Of a stretch of DNA of 64,000 nt, positions 8,341-16,751 are shown piece after piece. Position 1 is the first letter of the stretch; each line of letters opens with the position of its first letter. The stretch comes from DATLWN01 sp964492895. Lineage in GTDB: Bacteria; Pseudomonadota; Zetaproteobacteria; Mariprofundales; Mariprofundaceae. The DNA is taken from NCBI GenBank assembly GCA_964492895.1, contig CAZBLR010000001.1, positions 62,001 through 126,000 on the forward strand, given 5' to 3'. The notes under the pieces were generated by a model, which did no database searches, was not told the origin of the DNA, and saw only the letters and a list, made by a program, of their open reading frames with translations. The position numbers and the translations under genes are program-made.

Positions 8341-9065
8341 ACATCGCCATCGGTATCCCGGCCCGCTACGCCTCGACCCGTTTCCCGGGCAAGATCCTGG
8401 CGCCGCTGCAGGGCAAGCCGATGATCGCCCATGTCGTCGAACGCGCCCTGGCCGCGGAGCTCGGCCCGGTCATCGTCGCCACCGATGACGCGCGCATCGC
8501 CGATGCCGCGGCTGCGGCCGGTGCCGCGGTGCGCCTGACCGCCGAGCACCACAACAGCGGCAGCGAACGCCTGGCCGAGGCTTTCGCCGACGTGGACTGC
8601 GACATCGTCATCAACGTGCAGGGCGACGAGCCCATGATCTCCCCCGAGGCGATCCGCACCGTCGTCCGGCCGCTGCTCGAGGATCCGGCGCTGCCGATGG
8701 CCACGCTGGCCGAACCGCTGGAGGCGCAGCTGGCCGACGATGCGAACGTGGTCAAGGTCGTCATCGACCACCGCGGGCATGCGCTGTACTTCAGCCGCGC
8801 CCTGATCCCGTACCCGCGTCAGGCGGGGTCCGCCGGCTATCTCAAGCACGTCGGCCTGTATGCCTACCGCCGCGCCTTCCTGCTGGCCTACCCCACCCTG
8901 CCCGCCAGTGCGGCCGAACAGGCGGAGCAGCTCGAGCAATTGCGCGCCCTGCATCATGGCCATGCCATCGCCGTCACCGTCGGCCCGTTCGGCACCATCG
9001 GCGTCGACACCCCCGAGGATCTGGCCCGCGTCGAACGCCTGCTCACCTCCCGCCCGACCGCCTAA
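8337..9065 (+). CDS. kdsB: CMP-Kdo synthetase (3-deoxy-manno-octulosonate cytidylyltransferase)
   Basis: 242 aa, normal for KdsB. IGIPARYASTRFPGKIL holds the nucleotide-binding loop, TAEHHNSGSERLAEA and NVQGDEPMI are the CTP/metal motifs, and KHVGLYAYRR with the late GVDTPEDL complete the family pattern. It activates Kdo for transfer to lipid A. The start is TTG at 8337, overlapping the kinase stop; no ATG exists near the conserved N-terminus. It is the last gene before the intergenic hairpin and the dcw promoter. Confidence 0.93.
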   Translation: MNIAIGIPARYASTRFPGKILAPLQGKPMIAHVVERALAAELGPVIVATDDARIADAAAAAGAAVRLTAEHHNSGSERLAEAFADVDCDIVINVQGDEPMISPEAIRTVVRPLLEDPALPMATLAEPLEAQLADDANVVKVVIDHRGHALYFSRALIPYPRQAGSAGYLKHVGLYAYRRAFLLAYPTLPASAAEQAEQLEQLRALHHGHAIAVTVGPFGTIGVDTPEDLARVERLLTSRPTA

Positions 9066-9089
9066 CACCCCGTCACCACCTTTCCCCAC

Positions 9090-9109
9090 CATCCCGCCGG
9101 CGCGGGATG
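9090..9109 (+). terminator. Hairpin after the LPS operon
   Basis: Perfect 8-bp stem, CATCCCGC with GCGGGATG and loop CGGC, 25 bases after kdsB. There is no proper T-run (the sequence after it reads CATGGCCTGTTTCC), so it may be a weak terminator, a Rho-linked stall site or a 3'-end stabiliser. It separates the LPS operon from the dcw promoter. Confidence 0.45.
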
Positions 9110-9190
9110 CATGGCCTGTTTCCTGTATTCGCAAGCTGTCACACCACGTGCGTCAATGCCTCACCCCGCCGCGATGGGTCGTCAAACCCA

Positions 9191-9219
9191 TTGACAAGGG
9201 TTGATCGATGGCCAATATT
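9191..9219 (+). promoter_or_regulatory. dcw cluster (mraZ) promoter
   Basis: Perfect -35 TTGACA (9191-9196), 17-base spacer, then AATATT (9214-9219; 4 of 6 matches to TATAAT). The predicted transcript start is near 9226, about 55 bases before mraZ. It is the only convincing sigma-70 promoter between kdsB and mraZ and would drive the long, overlapping dcw operon. Confidence 0.7.
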
Positions 9220-9222
9220 GGC
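9211..9222. promoter_or_regulatory. Palindrome covering the dcw -10 element
   Basis: GCCAATATTGGC is a perfect 12-bp palindrome; GAT and ATC extend it on either side with one extra base. It contains the AATATT -10 element of the mraZ promoter, so a dimeric regulator bound here would block the promoter. No regulator is identified. Confidence 0.45.
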
Positions 9223-9243
9223 ATCAAGTGGGAAATTGTGGGT
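9219..9243 (+). promoter_or_regulatory. Putative MraZ box repeats
   Basis: TGGCA (9219), TGGGA (9229) and TGGGT (9239) are spaced exactly 10 bases apart, i.e. TGGGN units with 5-base spacers, the arrangement bound by MraZ oligomers upstream of mraZ. The first unit has one mismatch. A further TGGGG at 9260 is off phase and overlaps the purine-rich ribosome binding site. The placement just downstream of the promoter suggests autorepression. Confidence 0.65.
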
Positions 9244-9281
9244 AAATATCCCATACCGATGGGGAGGCGCAGCGAACGGCG

Positions 9282-9716
9282 ATGTTTCAGGGCGAGTTCG
9301 AAAACACCATGGACAGCAAGGGACGCATCAGCATCCCGGCCGCCTTCCGCGACGCCCTGAAGCGCCGCTACGACGACGAATCCATCGTCGTGACCCGTGA
9401 CTACGACGGCTGCATCCGCGTCTATCCGATCAAGGAATGGGAGCGCATCGTGCTGGCCGAGGTGCGCGGCAAGCCGATCGACGATCCCTGGGTCCGCGCC
9501 TTCGAACGCTTCGTCATCAGTCCCGCCGTCACCTGCCAGCCCGACCGCCAGGGCAGGGTGCTGATCTCCTCGGTGCTGCGTGATCATGCCGGCCTGAAGA
9601 AGAAGGTGGTGTTCGCCGGCGGCGCCAACCATTTCGAGATCTGGGACGCCGAAGCCCGGCAGCAAACGCTGCAGCAGGATCTCGCCATCCTCCGCCAGGG
9701 GAGGCGAAGTGCCTGA
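9282..9716 (+). CDS. mraZ: Transcriptional regulator and dcw repressor MraZ
   Basis: 144 aa, the usual size. Two AbrB/SpoVT-type MraZ domains each carry the DxxxR signature: DSKGR near residue 12 and DRQGR in the second half. MFQGEFENTMDSKGR is the classic N-terminus. It binds TGGGN repeats upstream of its own gene and represses the cluster; such repeats are present at 9219-9243. GGGGAGG at 9261-9267 lies 14 bases before the ATG, slightly far. It overlaps rsmH by 8 bases. Confidence 0.95.
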   Translation: MFQGEFENTMDSKGRISIPAAFRDALKRRYDDESIVVTRDYDGCIRVYPIKEWERIVLAEVRGKPIDDPWVRAFERFVISPAVTCQPDRQGRVLISSVLRDHAGLKKKVVFAGGANHFEIWDAEARQQTLQQDLAILRQGRRSA

Positions 9717-10674
9717 TGACATCCCGCAGCATCTTCCCGTCCTTCTCCGCCCGTTCATCGACGCCCTGTGCGTCGATGAGGACGGGCGCTATGTCGATTG
9801 CACCTTCGGCCGCGGCGGCCATTCCCGGGCCCTGCTGGCCCGCCTGTCGCCACGCGGACGGCTGCTGGCGCTGGACCGCGATCCCACGGCCGTGCGCGAA
9901 GGGGAGTCCCTGGCCGCACAGGACGAGCGCTTCGTCATCGCCCACGCCGACTTCGCATCGCTGCCGGACGTCCTCGCCCGTCACGGGTGGTCGGCGGTGA
10001 ACGGCATCGGCTTCGACCTCGGCGTCTCCTCGCCCCAACTGGATCAGGCCGAGCGCGGCTTTTCCTTCAGCCTGGACGGACCGCTGGACATGCGCATGGA
10101 CACCGGCGAAGGCAAGCCGCTGGGCGAACAGCTGGACCGGATCTCGGACAAGGCGCTGGCCCGGATCATCCGTGAATACGGCGACGAGCGCTATGCCGGG
10201 CGCATCGCGCGCGCCATCCTGGCCGCACGCCGCGAAGGCCGCCTGACGACGACCCGCGAGCTGGAGAACATCTGCTTCCACGCCGTGCCGCCGCAGGCGC
10301 GTTTCGGTGGCAAGCATCCGGCCACGCGCACCTTCCAGGCCCTGCGCATCTGGATCAACGACGAGTTCGCCCAGATCGACGCCGGCATCCGCGCCGCCAT
10401 GGCCCACCTGGCGCCGGGCGGCCGGCTGGCGGTCATCTCGTTCCACTCGGGCGAGGACCGCAGGGTCCGCGACCTGATCGAGTCCGAGGTCCATCCCTGC
10501 ACCTGCCCGCCGGAATTCCCGGTCTGCGTCTGCGGGCGGCAGGCCACGATGCGCTGGGTGCACAAGAAGCCGGTCCGCCCCGATGACGACGAGCTCGCGG
10601 CCAACCCGCGCAGCCGCTCCGCCATGATGCGCGTGGCCGAACGCCTTGCCGGCGCCACGGAGAAGCGCGCGTGA
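9709..10674 (+). CDS. rsmH: 16S rRNA (cytosine(1402)-N(4))-methyltransferase RsmH
   Basis: 321 aa. HLPVLLRPF opens the protein, DCTFGRGGHSRALL is SAM motif I, GFDLGVSSPQLDQAERGFSF is the family fingerprint, and the end carries the conserved Arg-rich NPRSRSAMMRVAERL. It methylates C1402 in the decoding centre. The GTG start at 9709 is backed by AGGGGAGG five bases upstream and lies inside the mraZ end. Cysteines in CTCPPEFPVCVC (about residues 264-275) are typical. Confidence 0.95.
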   Translation: MPDDIPQHLPVLLRPFIDALCVDEDGRYVDCTFGRGGHSRALLARLSPRGRLLALDRDPTAVREGESLAAQDERFVIAHADFASLPDVLARHGWSAVNGIGFDLGVSSPQLDQAERGFSFSLDGPLDMRMDTGEGKPLGEQLDRISDKALARIIREYGDERYAGRIARAILAARREGRLTTTRELENICFHAVPPQARFGGKHPATRTFQALRIWINDEFAQIDAGIRAAMAHLAPGGRLAVISFHSGEDRRVRDLIESEVHPCTCPPEFPVCVCGRQATMRWVHKKPVRPDDDELAANPRSRSAMMRVAERLAGATEKRA

Positions 10675-10952
10675 AGGGCCTGCACCTGCCGAAGCCGGCG
10701 CGCGGCGTCTACGCCATGGCCCTGGTCGGCTGCATCGTGGGGCTCGCGGCCGGCGAGGTCTGGCTGTCCCATGCCCGTTACGAGATCTCCAGGCAGACGG
10801 ATCGCGACCTGAAACAGCAGCAGCAGCTGTCGGCGAGCCTGAACAAGCTCGGCCTCGAACTGGCCAGCATCACGCGCCCGGACAAGCTGCGCAGCGCCGC
10901 CAGAAGACTGGGCATGGCCCCGCCGTCCCCGATGCAGGTCATCCGGCCATGA
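10671..10952 (+). CDS. ftsL: Cell division protein FtsL
   Basis: 93 aa bitopic membrane protein: short cytoplasmic tail, one membrane span (residues ~14-33, VYAMALVGCIVGLAAGEVWL), then a periplasmic coiled coil rich in Gln/Lys/Leu and the family end LRSAARRLGMAPP. FtsL joins FtsB and FtsQ to activate FtsW-FtsI at the septum. The identity depends on size, topology and position between rsmH and ftsI, since the sequence is poorly conserved. GTG at 10671 overlaps rsmH. Confidence 0.88.
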   Translation: MKGLHLPKPARGVYAMALVGCIVGLAAGEVWLSHARYEISRQTDRDLKQQQQLSASLNKLGLELASITRPDKLRSAARRLGMAPPSPMQVIRP

Positions 10953-12826
10953 GCGGCAAGGAACGCGTCTACTTCCGCCGCCGCGTCGACGTGGTGGCCG
11001 GGCTGCTGGCCCTGGGCATGGCCATGCTCGCCATTCGCGCCGTCGACCTGCAGTGGATGCAGGCGGGGCATCTGAACGAGCTGGCGGAGAAGCAGCGTTA
11101 CCGTACCTTCGAGTCGGTCGCCCCGCGCGGCCTGATCACCGACGACAAGGGGCGCATCCTCGCCAACAGCATCGAGGTTCCCTCCATTTCGGCCATCGCC
11201 GACGAGGTGCCGAGCGACCGCATCCCCGCCCTGGCCAAGGCACTCGCCATGCCGGTCGGCGAACTGAAGCGGCGGCTGCACGCGCATGCGGGGTTCGTGT
11301 GGCTGTCGCGCCAGGTAGCGCCGGACCTCGCCGCCCGCGTCATGGCCCTGAACATTCCGGGCGTGCGCCAGGAGAGCGAATGGCGCCGCTACCAGCCCCA
11401 GGGGCCGGAGACCGGGCACGTCCTCGGCTTCGTCGGCATCGACGGGCACGGCCTGGAAGGGCTGGAGCGGTCGATGGATAGCGAACTTTCGGGCCGGCCG
11501 GGCCTGATGCAGGTGCGGCGCGATGCCCGCGGCCATTCCCTGCCCGGCGGCATCTGGCTGCGCAAACCGAAGATGGGGCAGAGCATCCACCTGTACCTGG
11601 ATGCCGCCATCCAGAGCATGGCCTACGCCGCGCTCGTCGACGGCATCAACGCCAACAAGGCGAAAAGCGGCTCGGTCGTCGTCATGCGCCCCGACGACGG
11701 CGCCATCCTGGCCATGGTCAGCTGGCCGAGCTTCAATCCGAACGACTTCAGCAAATACAAGCCGCAGCAATGGCGCAACCGCGCCATCACCGACGTGTTC
11801 GAGCCCGGATCCAGCCTCAAGCCGTTCACGCTGGCCGCCGGCCTGCTGTCAGGCCACTGGCATCCGGATTCCGAGGTCTATTGTGAAAAGGGCAGCATGC
11901 GCATCGCCAATTACGTGATCCATGACGACCATCCCGAGACCTGGCTGGACCTGACGCAGATCCTGGCTAAGTCGAGCAATATCGGGGCGGCCAAGATCGC
12001 GCTGGATATCGGGCCGGAGAAACTGCACCACATGCTGAGCAAGCTCGGCTTCGGGGAACGAACGGGCATCAGGCTCGGCGGCGAATCGCCGGGCATCCTG
12101 CTTCCCATTGATCGGTGGGGGCCGGTGGAAACGGCCAACATTGCCTTCGGGCAGGGAATCGCCGTCACGCCGTTGCAGCTCGCGACGGCCTTTTGCGTTC
12201 TGGCCAATGGTGGCATGCGGGTATCGCCCCGGCTGGTCGAGGGGCTGCCGGTACCGCCGCCGGAGCGGGTGATCCCCGAGAAGATCACGCACGAGATCAT
12301 GGGCATGCTGGACGTGGCGGCCAGCCCCGACGGCACCGGCAAGCTGGCGGTGCCGGCCGGCTACCGCGTGGCCGGCAAGACGGGCACGGCCCAGAAGGTC
12401 AACCCGGACGGTCGCTACTCCGATCACCGCTTCACCGCGGTGTTCGCCGGCGCCGTTCCGGCCGACCATCCGGCCCTGGTCATCGTGGTCATGATCGACG
12501 AGCCCTCCGAGAGCATCTACGGCGGGCAGGTCTCGGCGCCGATCTTCCGCCAGATCGCGGCCGCCGCCCTGCCCTATCTGGGTATCGCGCCGGACCCCGG
12601 CCAGGCCGCACCCTGGAAGGTGCTGCAGGCGGCCACCACCCAGCCGGCGCCGGCACCCCGGCACGGCTCGCTGCAGGGCATGTCATTGCGCCAGGTCAGG
12701 GACTATGCCGTCGACAACGGGCTGCAGCTGCGCGTGCACGGCTCCGGCTGGGTGTCACGCCAGTCCCCGGCCACGCTGGCATCGCTGGAGCCGGGAAACC
12801 TGCTCGAGGTATGGCTCAGTGAATGA
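10949..12826 (+). CDS. ftsI: Septal peptidoglycan transpeptidase FtsI (PBP3) with C-terminal PASTA-like domain
   Basis: 625 aa class B PBP. Membrane anchor at residues ~14-32; dimerisation domain with APRGLITDDKGRILA (59-72); transpeptidase motifs SSLK (288-291, Ser288 nucleophile), SSN (342-344) and KTGT (477-480). After the catalytic domain and a Pro/Ala linker, residues ~573-624 (GMSLRQVRDYAVDNGLQLRV, GSGWVSRQSPA, LEPGNLLEV) read as one PASTA module, absent from E. coli FtsI. It cross-links septal peptidoglycan with FtsW. ATG 10949 overlaps the ftsL stop (ATGA). Confidence 0.95.
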   Translation: MSGKERVYFRRRVDVVAGLLALGMAMLAIRAVDLQWMQAGHLNELAEKQRYRTFESVAPRGLITDDKGRILANSIEVPSISAIADEVPSDRIPALAKALAMPVGELKRRLHAHAGFVWLSRQVAPDLAARVMALNIPGVRQESEWRRYQPQGPETGHVLGFVGIDGHGLEGLERSMDSELSGRPGLMQVRRDARGHSLPGGIWLRKPKMGQSIHLYLDAAIQSMAYAALVDGINANKAKSGSVVVMRPDDGAILAMVSWPSFNPNDFSKYKPQQWRNRAITDVFEPGSSLKPFTLAAGLLSGHWHPDSEVYCEKGSMRIANYVIHDDHPETWLDLTQILAKSSNIGAAKIALDIGPEKLHHMLSKLGFGERTGIRLGGESPGILLPIDRWGPVETANIAFGQGIAVTPLQLATAFCVLANGGMRVSPRLVEGLPVPPPERVIPEKITHEIMGMLDVAASPDGTGKLAVPAGYRVAGKTGTAQKVNPDGRYSDHRFTAVFAGAVPADHPALVIVVMIDEPSESIYGGQVSAPIFRQIAAAALPYLGIAPDPGQAAPWKVLQAATTQPAPAPRHGSLQGMSLRQVRDYAVDNGLQLRVHGSGWVSRQSPATLASLEPGNLLEVWLSE

Positions 12827-14327
12827 CCTGTCCGACCTGATCGCCATGAGCCGGCGTCCGGCACGCTCGCTGGCATCGCTGGCCGACGGCATCGCTACCG
12901 TGACGGCCGATGTCGAGATCGCCGGCATCCACGACGATTCGCGCAGCATCGGGCCGGGCGAGGCCTTCCTGTGCCTGCCGCGTGCGTCCGATCCCGGGCG
13001 CTTCCTGGACATGGCCAGGGAACGCGGCGCCGCCGCGGCCATCGTCATCGGCAACCGGCCCGTGGACACCGATCTGCCGCTGCTGCAGCTGCGCACGATG
13101 GACGAGGCCGGGCGGCTGCTGCGCCGCTGGTTCGGCACCGAAAAGACCACCGTGCGCTGCCTCGGCATCACCGGCACCGACGGCAAGACCAGCGTGACCT
13201 GGATGCTGCGCCAGGCCCTGAACCGCGCCGGCCGCCGCGCATGGTCCGTCGGCACCCTGGGCTGGATCCGCGATGACGACGACTTCCTCGATATCGGCAA
13301 CACCACGCCGTCGCTGCTGACCATGCACCGCCTGCTGTACGCGGCGGACCGGCAAGGCATCGACGTCCTGGTGGCGGAGGTCTCCTCCCACGGCATCGTC
13401 CAGGGCCGCACCGCCGGCATCGACATGGCCGCAGCGGTGTGGACCAGCCTCGGACATGACCATCTGCAGGACCACGGCGGTTTCGACAACTACGCCAACA
13501 CCAAGGCCGGCTTCGTGCTGGACAGCCTGGAGCGCGGTGCCGTCGCCATCGCCAACAGCGACTATGCGGAGATCCGCCGTCGCCTGGATGCCGACATCCG
13601 CTGGTACGGGCACGGCCTGTACCGCAGCGACGTGGCCCTCGGCTGGGAGCAGGAGCTGCCGGGCATGGTGCGGCTCAAGTGCGGCGATCAGGAGATCCTG
13701 ATCGAGGACATCCCGTTCGGCGATTTCCATGCCGAGAACGTGGCCTGCGTCGCCGCGGTGCTGTTGCACGCCCTGGACGTGCCCGCCACCGGGCTGCCGT
13801 CGATGCTGGGCGGCATCAGCGCCCCGCCGGGACGCATGCAGGCGGTCAACATCGGCCGCTGGCAGGTGTTCGTCGATTATGCGCATACCCCCGAGGCGCT
13901 GGAGAAGTGCCTGCAATCGGCACGCAAGATGACGCGCAAGCGTCTGTGCGTGGTATTCGGCTGCGGCGGCGAACGGGACCGTGAGAAGCGCCCGCAGATG
14001 GGCGAGATCGCCGTGCGCCTGGCCGATGTCGTGTGGATCACCTCCGACAACCCGCGCGACGAACGGCCGGAGGTCATCGCCTCGGAGATCGAGAACGGCA
14101 TGCCCAAGCCCTACACCGCCGAGGTCCACCTGCAGCTGGACCGGCGGCGGGCCATCGCCGACGCCATCGCCCAGCTCGAGGCCGGCGACGCCCTGGTCAT
14201 CGCCGGCAAGGGCCACGAGTCCTACATGGAGATTGCCGGCAAGCGCACCCCGTGGAGCGATGCCGACATCGCCGCCCAGTGCCTGCACGCCAAGAACGGC
14301 GACGAGGATCTCAGGGCATGCGCATGA
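12819..14327 (+). CDS. murE: UDP-MurNAc-tripeptide synthetase (meso-DAP adding) MurE
   Basis: 502 aa Mur ligase. ATP loop ITGTDGKTS at 117-125; carbamylated-lysine segment NTKAGF (Lys229); DNPR at 410-413, the motif marking meso-diaminopimelate (not lysine) as substrate; then GKGHESY near 466. It adds the third stem-peptide residue in the cytoplasm. GTG at 12819 has GAGG nine bases upstream and overlaps ftsI; the nearby ATG at 12823 is out of frame, and a later in-frame ATG at 12846 would give a slightly shorter protein. Confidence 0.95.
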   Translation: MNDLSDLIAMSRRPARSLASLADGIATVTADVEIAGIHDDSRSIGPGEAFLCLPRASDPGRFLDMARERGAAAAIVIGNRPVDTDLPLLQLRTMDEAGRLLRRWFGTEKTTVRCLGITGTDGKTSVTWMLRQALNRAGRRAWSVGTLGWIRDDDDFLDIGNTTPSLLTMHRLLYAADRQGIDVLVAEVSSHGIVQGRTAGIDMAAAVWTSLGHDHLQDHGGFDNYANTKAGFVLDSLERGAVAIANSDYAEIRRRLDADIRWYGHGLYRSDVALGWEQELPGMVRLKCGDQEILIEDIPFGDFHAENVACVAAVLLHALDVPATGLPSMLGGISAPPGRMQAVNIGRWQVFVDYAHTPEALEKCLQSARKMTRKRLCVVFGCGGERDREKRPQMGEIAVRLADVVWITSDNPRDERPEVIASEIENGMPKPYTAEVHLQLDRRRAIADAIAQLEAGDALVIAGKGHESYMEIAGKRTPWSDADIAAQCLHAKNGDEDLRACA

Positions 14328-15691
14328 CCGGCATGGAACTGGCTCTGGCCACCGGAGGCCGCTGGTCGGACGGGATGCCGGAGGCCGTCAGCGGCATCTG
14401 CACCGATTCGCGCCATGCCGAACGGGACACCGCCTTTCTGGCCCTGCGCGGGCCGCATCACGACGGCCATGCCTTTGCGGCCCAGGCAGCGGCCAGCTGC
14501 ACGGCCCTGATCGGCGATGCCGCCGGCGCGGCCCTGTGGGACGGCATCGCCAGGCCGCGGCTGGTGGTGGCCGACACCCTGGCCGCCCTCGGCGATATCG
14601 CCGCAGCCTGGCGCCAACGGCTCACCGACACATGCGTCATCGCCATCACCGGCTCGTACGGCAAGACCACCGTGCGCAGCATGATCGTGCACACGCTGGC
14701 CGTGCTCGGCCTGCGCGTGGCCACGAACCCGGCCAACCACAACAACCTGGTCGGCGTGCCGCAGACCCTGCTCGCCATCCCCGAGAATGCCGAGTTCGCC
14801 GTCATCGAGTGCGGCATCAGCGAGCCCGGAGAGATGCACAGGCTGGCCGGGATCGTGCAGCCGGACGCCGCCGTCATGACCGGCCTGACCTCGGCCCACG
14901 GCCAGGGCCTCGGTGGCCTGGAAGGCGTGGTGCGCGAGAAATTCGAACTGCTGGCCGCTGTGACGGGCGACGGCTGGTGCGTGCTCGGCACCGGCGTGCA
15001 GGATCAGCTCGGCCAGCGGCAGCTGACGCTGCAGGCACCGTGCATCGCCATGGACGCTAGCGACGAGGGGCGGGTGGCCTGGTCGCTCGACGGCAGGCAC
15101 CTGGCGCTGGCATACGGCGCGCAATCGGCCGAGGTCCGCATGCTGCTGCCGGCCAGCCACTGGGCCGAGGACATGGCCCTGGCCGCCACCGTGGTCCTGA
15201 AGGCCTGCGGCTCCCGCGGCATCACGCTGGATGCCGTTGCCGAGGCCCTGTCCGGCTGGCGGCCCGTATCCGGACGCATGCAGCTCGTGCCCGGGCTCGG
15301 CGGCAGCGTGATCCTGGATGACAGCTACAACGCCAATCCGGCCTCGATGCAGGCCGCCCTCGATACGCTGGCCGGGCTGTCCGGCAAGCGCATCGCCATC
15401 CTCGGCGACATGTCGGAGCTGGGCGAGGACGCGGCCGAGCGCCATGCGGCCATGGATGTCGACGGCATCGACCGGCTGATCCTGGTCGGTCCGTTGATGC
15501 GGCATCTGGCTGAGCGTCACCCGGAGGCGCTGTGGCTGCCGGACACCGATGCCGCCTGCCGGCATGTGGCCGGCCTCGGGCTCGAACCCGGCACCCATGT
15601 GCTGGTCAAGGCCTCGCGCAGCATGCATCTCGACCGCATCGTCGCCGTGCTGGCGCGGCATCCGGAGCAGGAGGCGAGCCATGCTGTATAA
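14324..15691 (+). CDS. murF: UDP-MurNAc-tripeptide:D-Ala-D-Ala ligase MurF
   Basis: 455 aa Mur ligase. ATP loop ITGSYGKTTVRSM near residue 105, NPANHNN substrate motif, ECGISEPGEM, and DDSYNANPASMQAAL in the C-terminal domain. It completes the UDP-MurNAc-pentapeptide. Two starts fit: ATG 14324 (ATGA overlap with the murE stop, AGGG seven bases upstream) and ATG 14318 two codons earlier (GAGG ten bases upstream); I prefer 14324. The stop lies inside the mraY start. Confidence 0.95.
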   Translation: MTGMELALATGGRWSDGMPEAVSGICTDSRHAERDTAFLALRGPHHDGHAFAAQAAASCTALIGDAAGAALWDGIARPRLVVADTLAALGDIAAAWRQRLTDTCVIAITGSYGKTTVRSMIVHTLAVLGLRVATNPANHNNLVGVPQTLLAIPENAEFAVIECGISEPGEMHRLAGIVQPDAAVMTGLTSAHGQGLGGLEGVVREKFELLAAVTGDGWCVLGTGVQDQLGQRQLTLQAPCIAMDASDEGRVAWSLDGRHLALAYGAQSAEVRMLLPASHWAEDMALAATVVLKACGSRGITLDAVAEALSGWRPVSGRMQLVPGLGGSVILDDSYNANPASMQAALDTLAGLSGKRIAILGDMSELGEDAAERHAAMDVDGIDRLILVGPLMRHLAERHPEALWLPDTDAACRHVAGLGLEPGTHVLVKASRSMHLDRIVAVLARHPEQEASHAV

Positions 15692-16751
15692 CCTCCTCTA
15701 CCCGCTGTCCGACCGCATCAGCGCCTTCAACCTGTTCCAGTACATCACCTTCCGCACGGTCTACGCGCTGCTGACCTCGCTGGTGCTGTGCTGGCTGATG
15801 GGCCCGGCCTTCATCCGCTGGCTCAAGCTCACGCAGAAGAAGGGCCAGCCGATCCGCAGCGACGGCCCGGCCACCCACCTGAGCAAGCAGGGCACGCCGA
15901 CCATGGGCGGCATGCTGATCCTGCTGGCCATGACCATCTCGACCCTGCTGTGGGCCGACATCACCAACCTGTTCGTCTGGCTCGGCCTGTTCCTGACCCT
16001 CGGCTTCGGCCTGATCGGCTGGCTCGACGACCACCTGAAGCTCAGCAAGGCCAGTCCGAAGGGGCTGTCCGGACGCTGGAAGCTCGTGCTGCAGTTCCTG
16101 ATCAGCGCCATCGCCGCCGGCGGGCTGATGCACCTGACCGACCCGATCGTCGACATCCCCTTCTTCAAGATGCAATGGCACCTCGGCTGGGCCTACGTCC
16201 CCTTCGTGATGCTGGTGTTGGTCGGCAGCTCCAACGCCGTGAACCTGACCGACGGCCTGGACGGCCTGGCCGTGGCACCGACGTTCATGGCCGCCGCCGC
16301 ACTCGCCGTCATCGTCTATCTCGCCGGCCACGCCCAGTTCTCGAGCTACCTGATGATCCCGCACGTGCCGGGCGCCGGGGAGTTGACCGTGTTCTGCGGC
16401 GCCATCGTCGGCGCCTGCCTGGGCTTTTTGTGGTTCAACACCTACCCGGCGCAGGTGTTCATGGGCGACGTCGGCGCCCTGGCGCTGGGCGGGGCACTGG
16501 GCTTCATCGCCTCGGCCGTGCACCAACAGCTGCTGCTGGCCATCGCCGGCGGCCTGTTCGTGCTCGAGGCGGTATCGGTGATGGTGCAGGTCGCCAGCTT
16601 CAAGATGACCGGCAAGCGCGTGTTCCGCATGGCGCCGATCCACCACCACTTCGAACTCAAAGGCTGGGCAGAGCCGCAGGTCATCGTGCGCTTCTGGATC
16701 ATCGCCATGATCCTGGCGCTGATCGCGCTGTCCACGCTGAAGCTGCGATGA
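15681..16751 (+). CDS. mraY: Phospho-MurNAc-pentapeptide transferase MraY
   Basis: 356 aa polytopic membrane enzyme that makes lipid I from UDP-MurNAc-pentapeptide and undecaprenyl phosphate. Family motifs: KKGQPIRSDGPATHLSKQGTPTMGG, the DD pair in GWLDDHLK, NLTDGLDGLA, and MAPIHHHFEL. About ten hydrophobic spans are visible. A perfect AGGAGG (15669-15674) sits six bases before the ATG, the best Shine-Dalgarno in the first half of the cluster, and the start overlaps the murF stop. Confidence 0.96.
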   Translation: MLYNLLYPLSDRISAFNLFQYITFRTVYALLTSLVLCWLMGPAFIRWLKLTQKKGQPIRSDGPATHLSKQGTPTMGGMLILLAMTISTLLWADITNLFVWLGLFLTLGFGLIGWLDDHLKLSKASPKGLSGRWKLVLQFLISAIAAGGLMHLTDPIVDIPFFKMQWHLGWAYVPFVMLVLVGSSNAVNLTDGLDGLAVAPTFMAAAALAVIVYLAGHAQFSSYLMIPHVPGAGELTVFCGAIVGACLGFLWFNTYPAQVFMGDVGALALGGALGFIASAVHQQLLLAIAGGLFVLEAVSVMVQVASFKMTGKRVFRMAPIHHHFELKGWAEPQVIVRFWIIAMILALIALSTLKLR

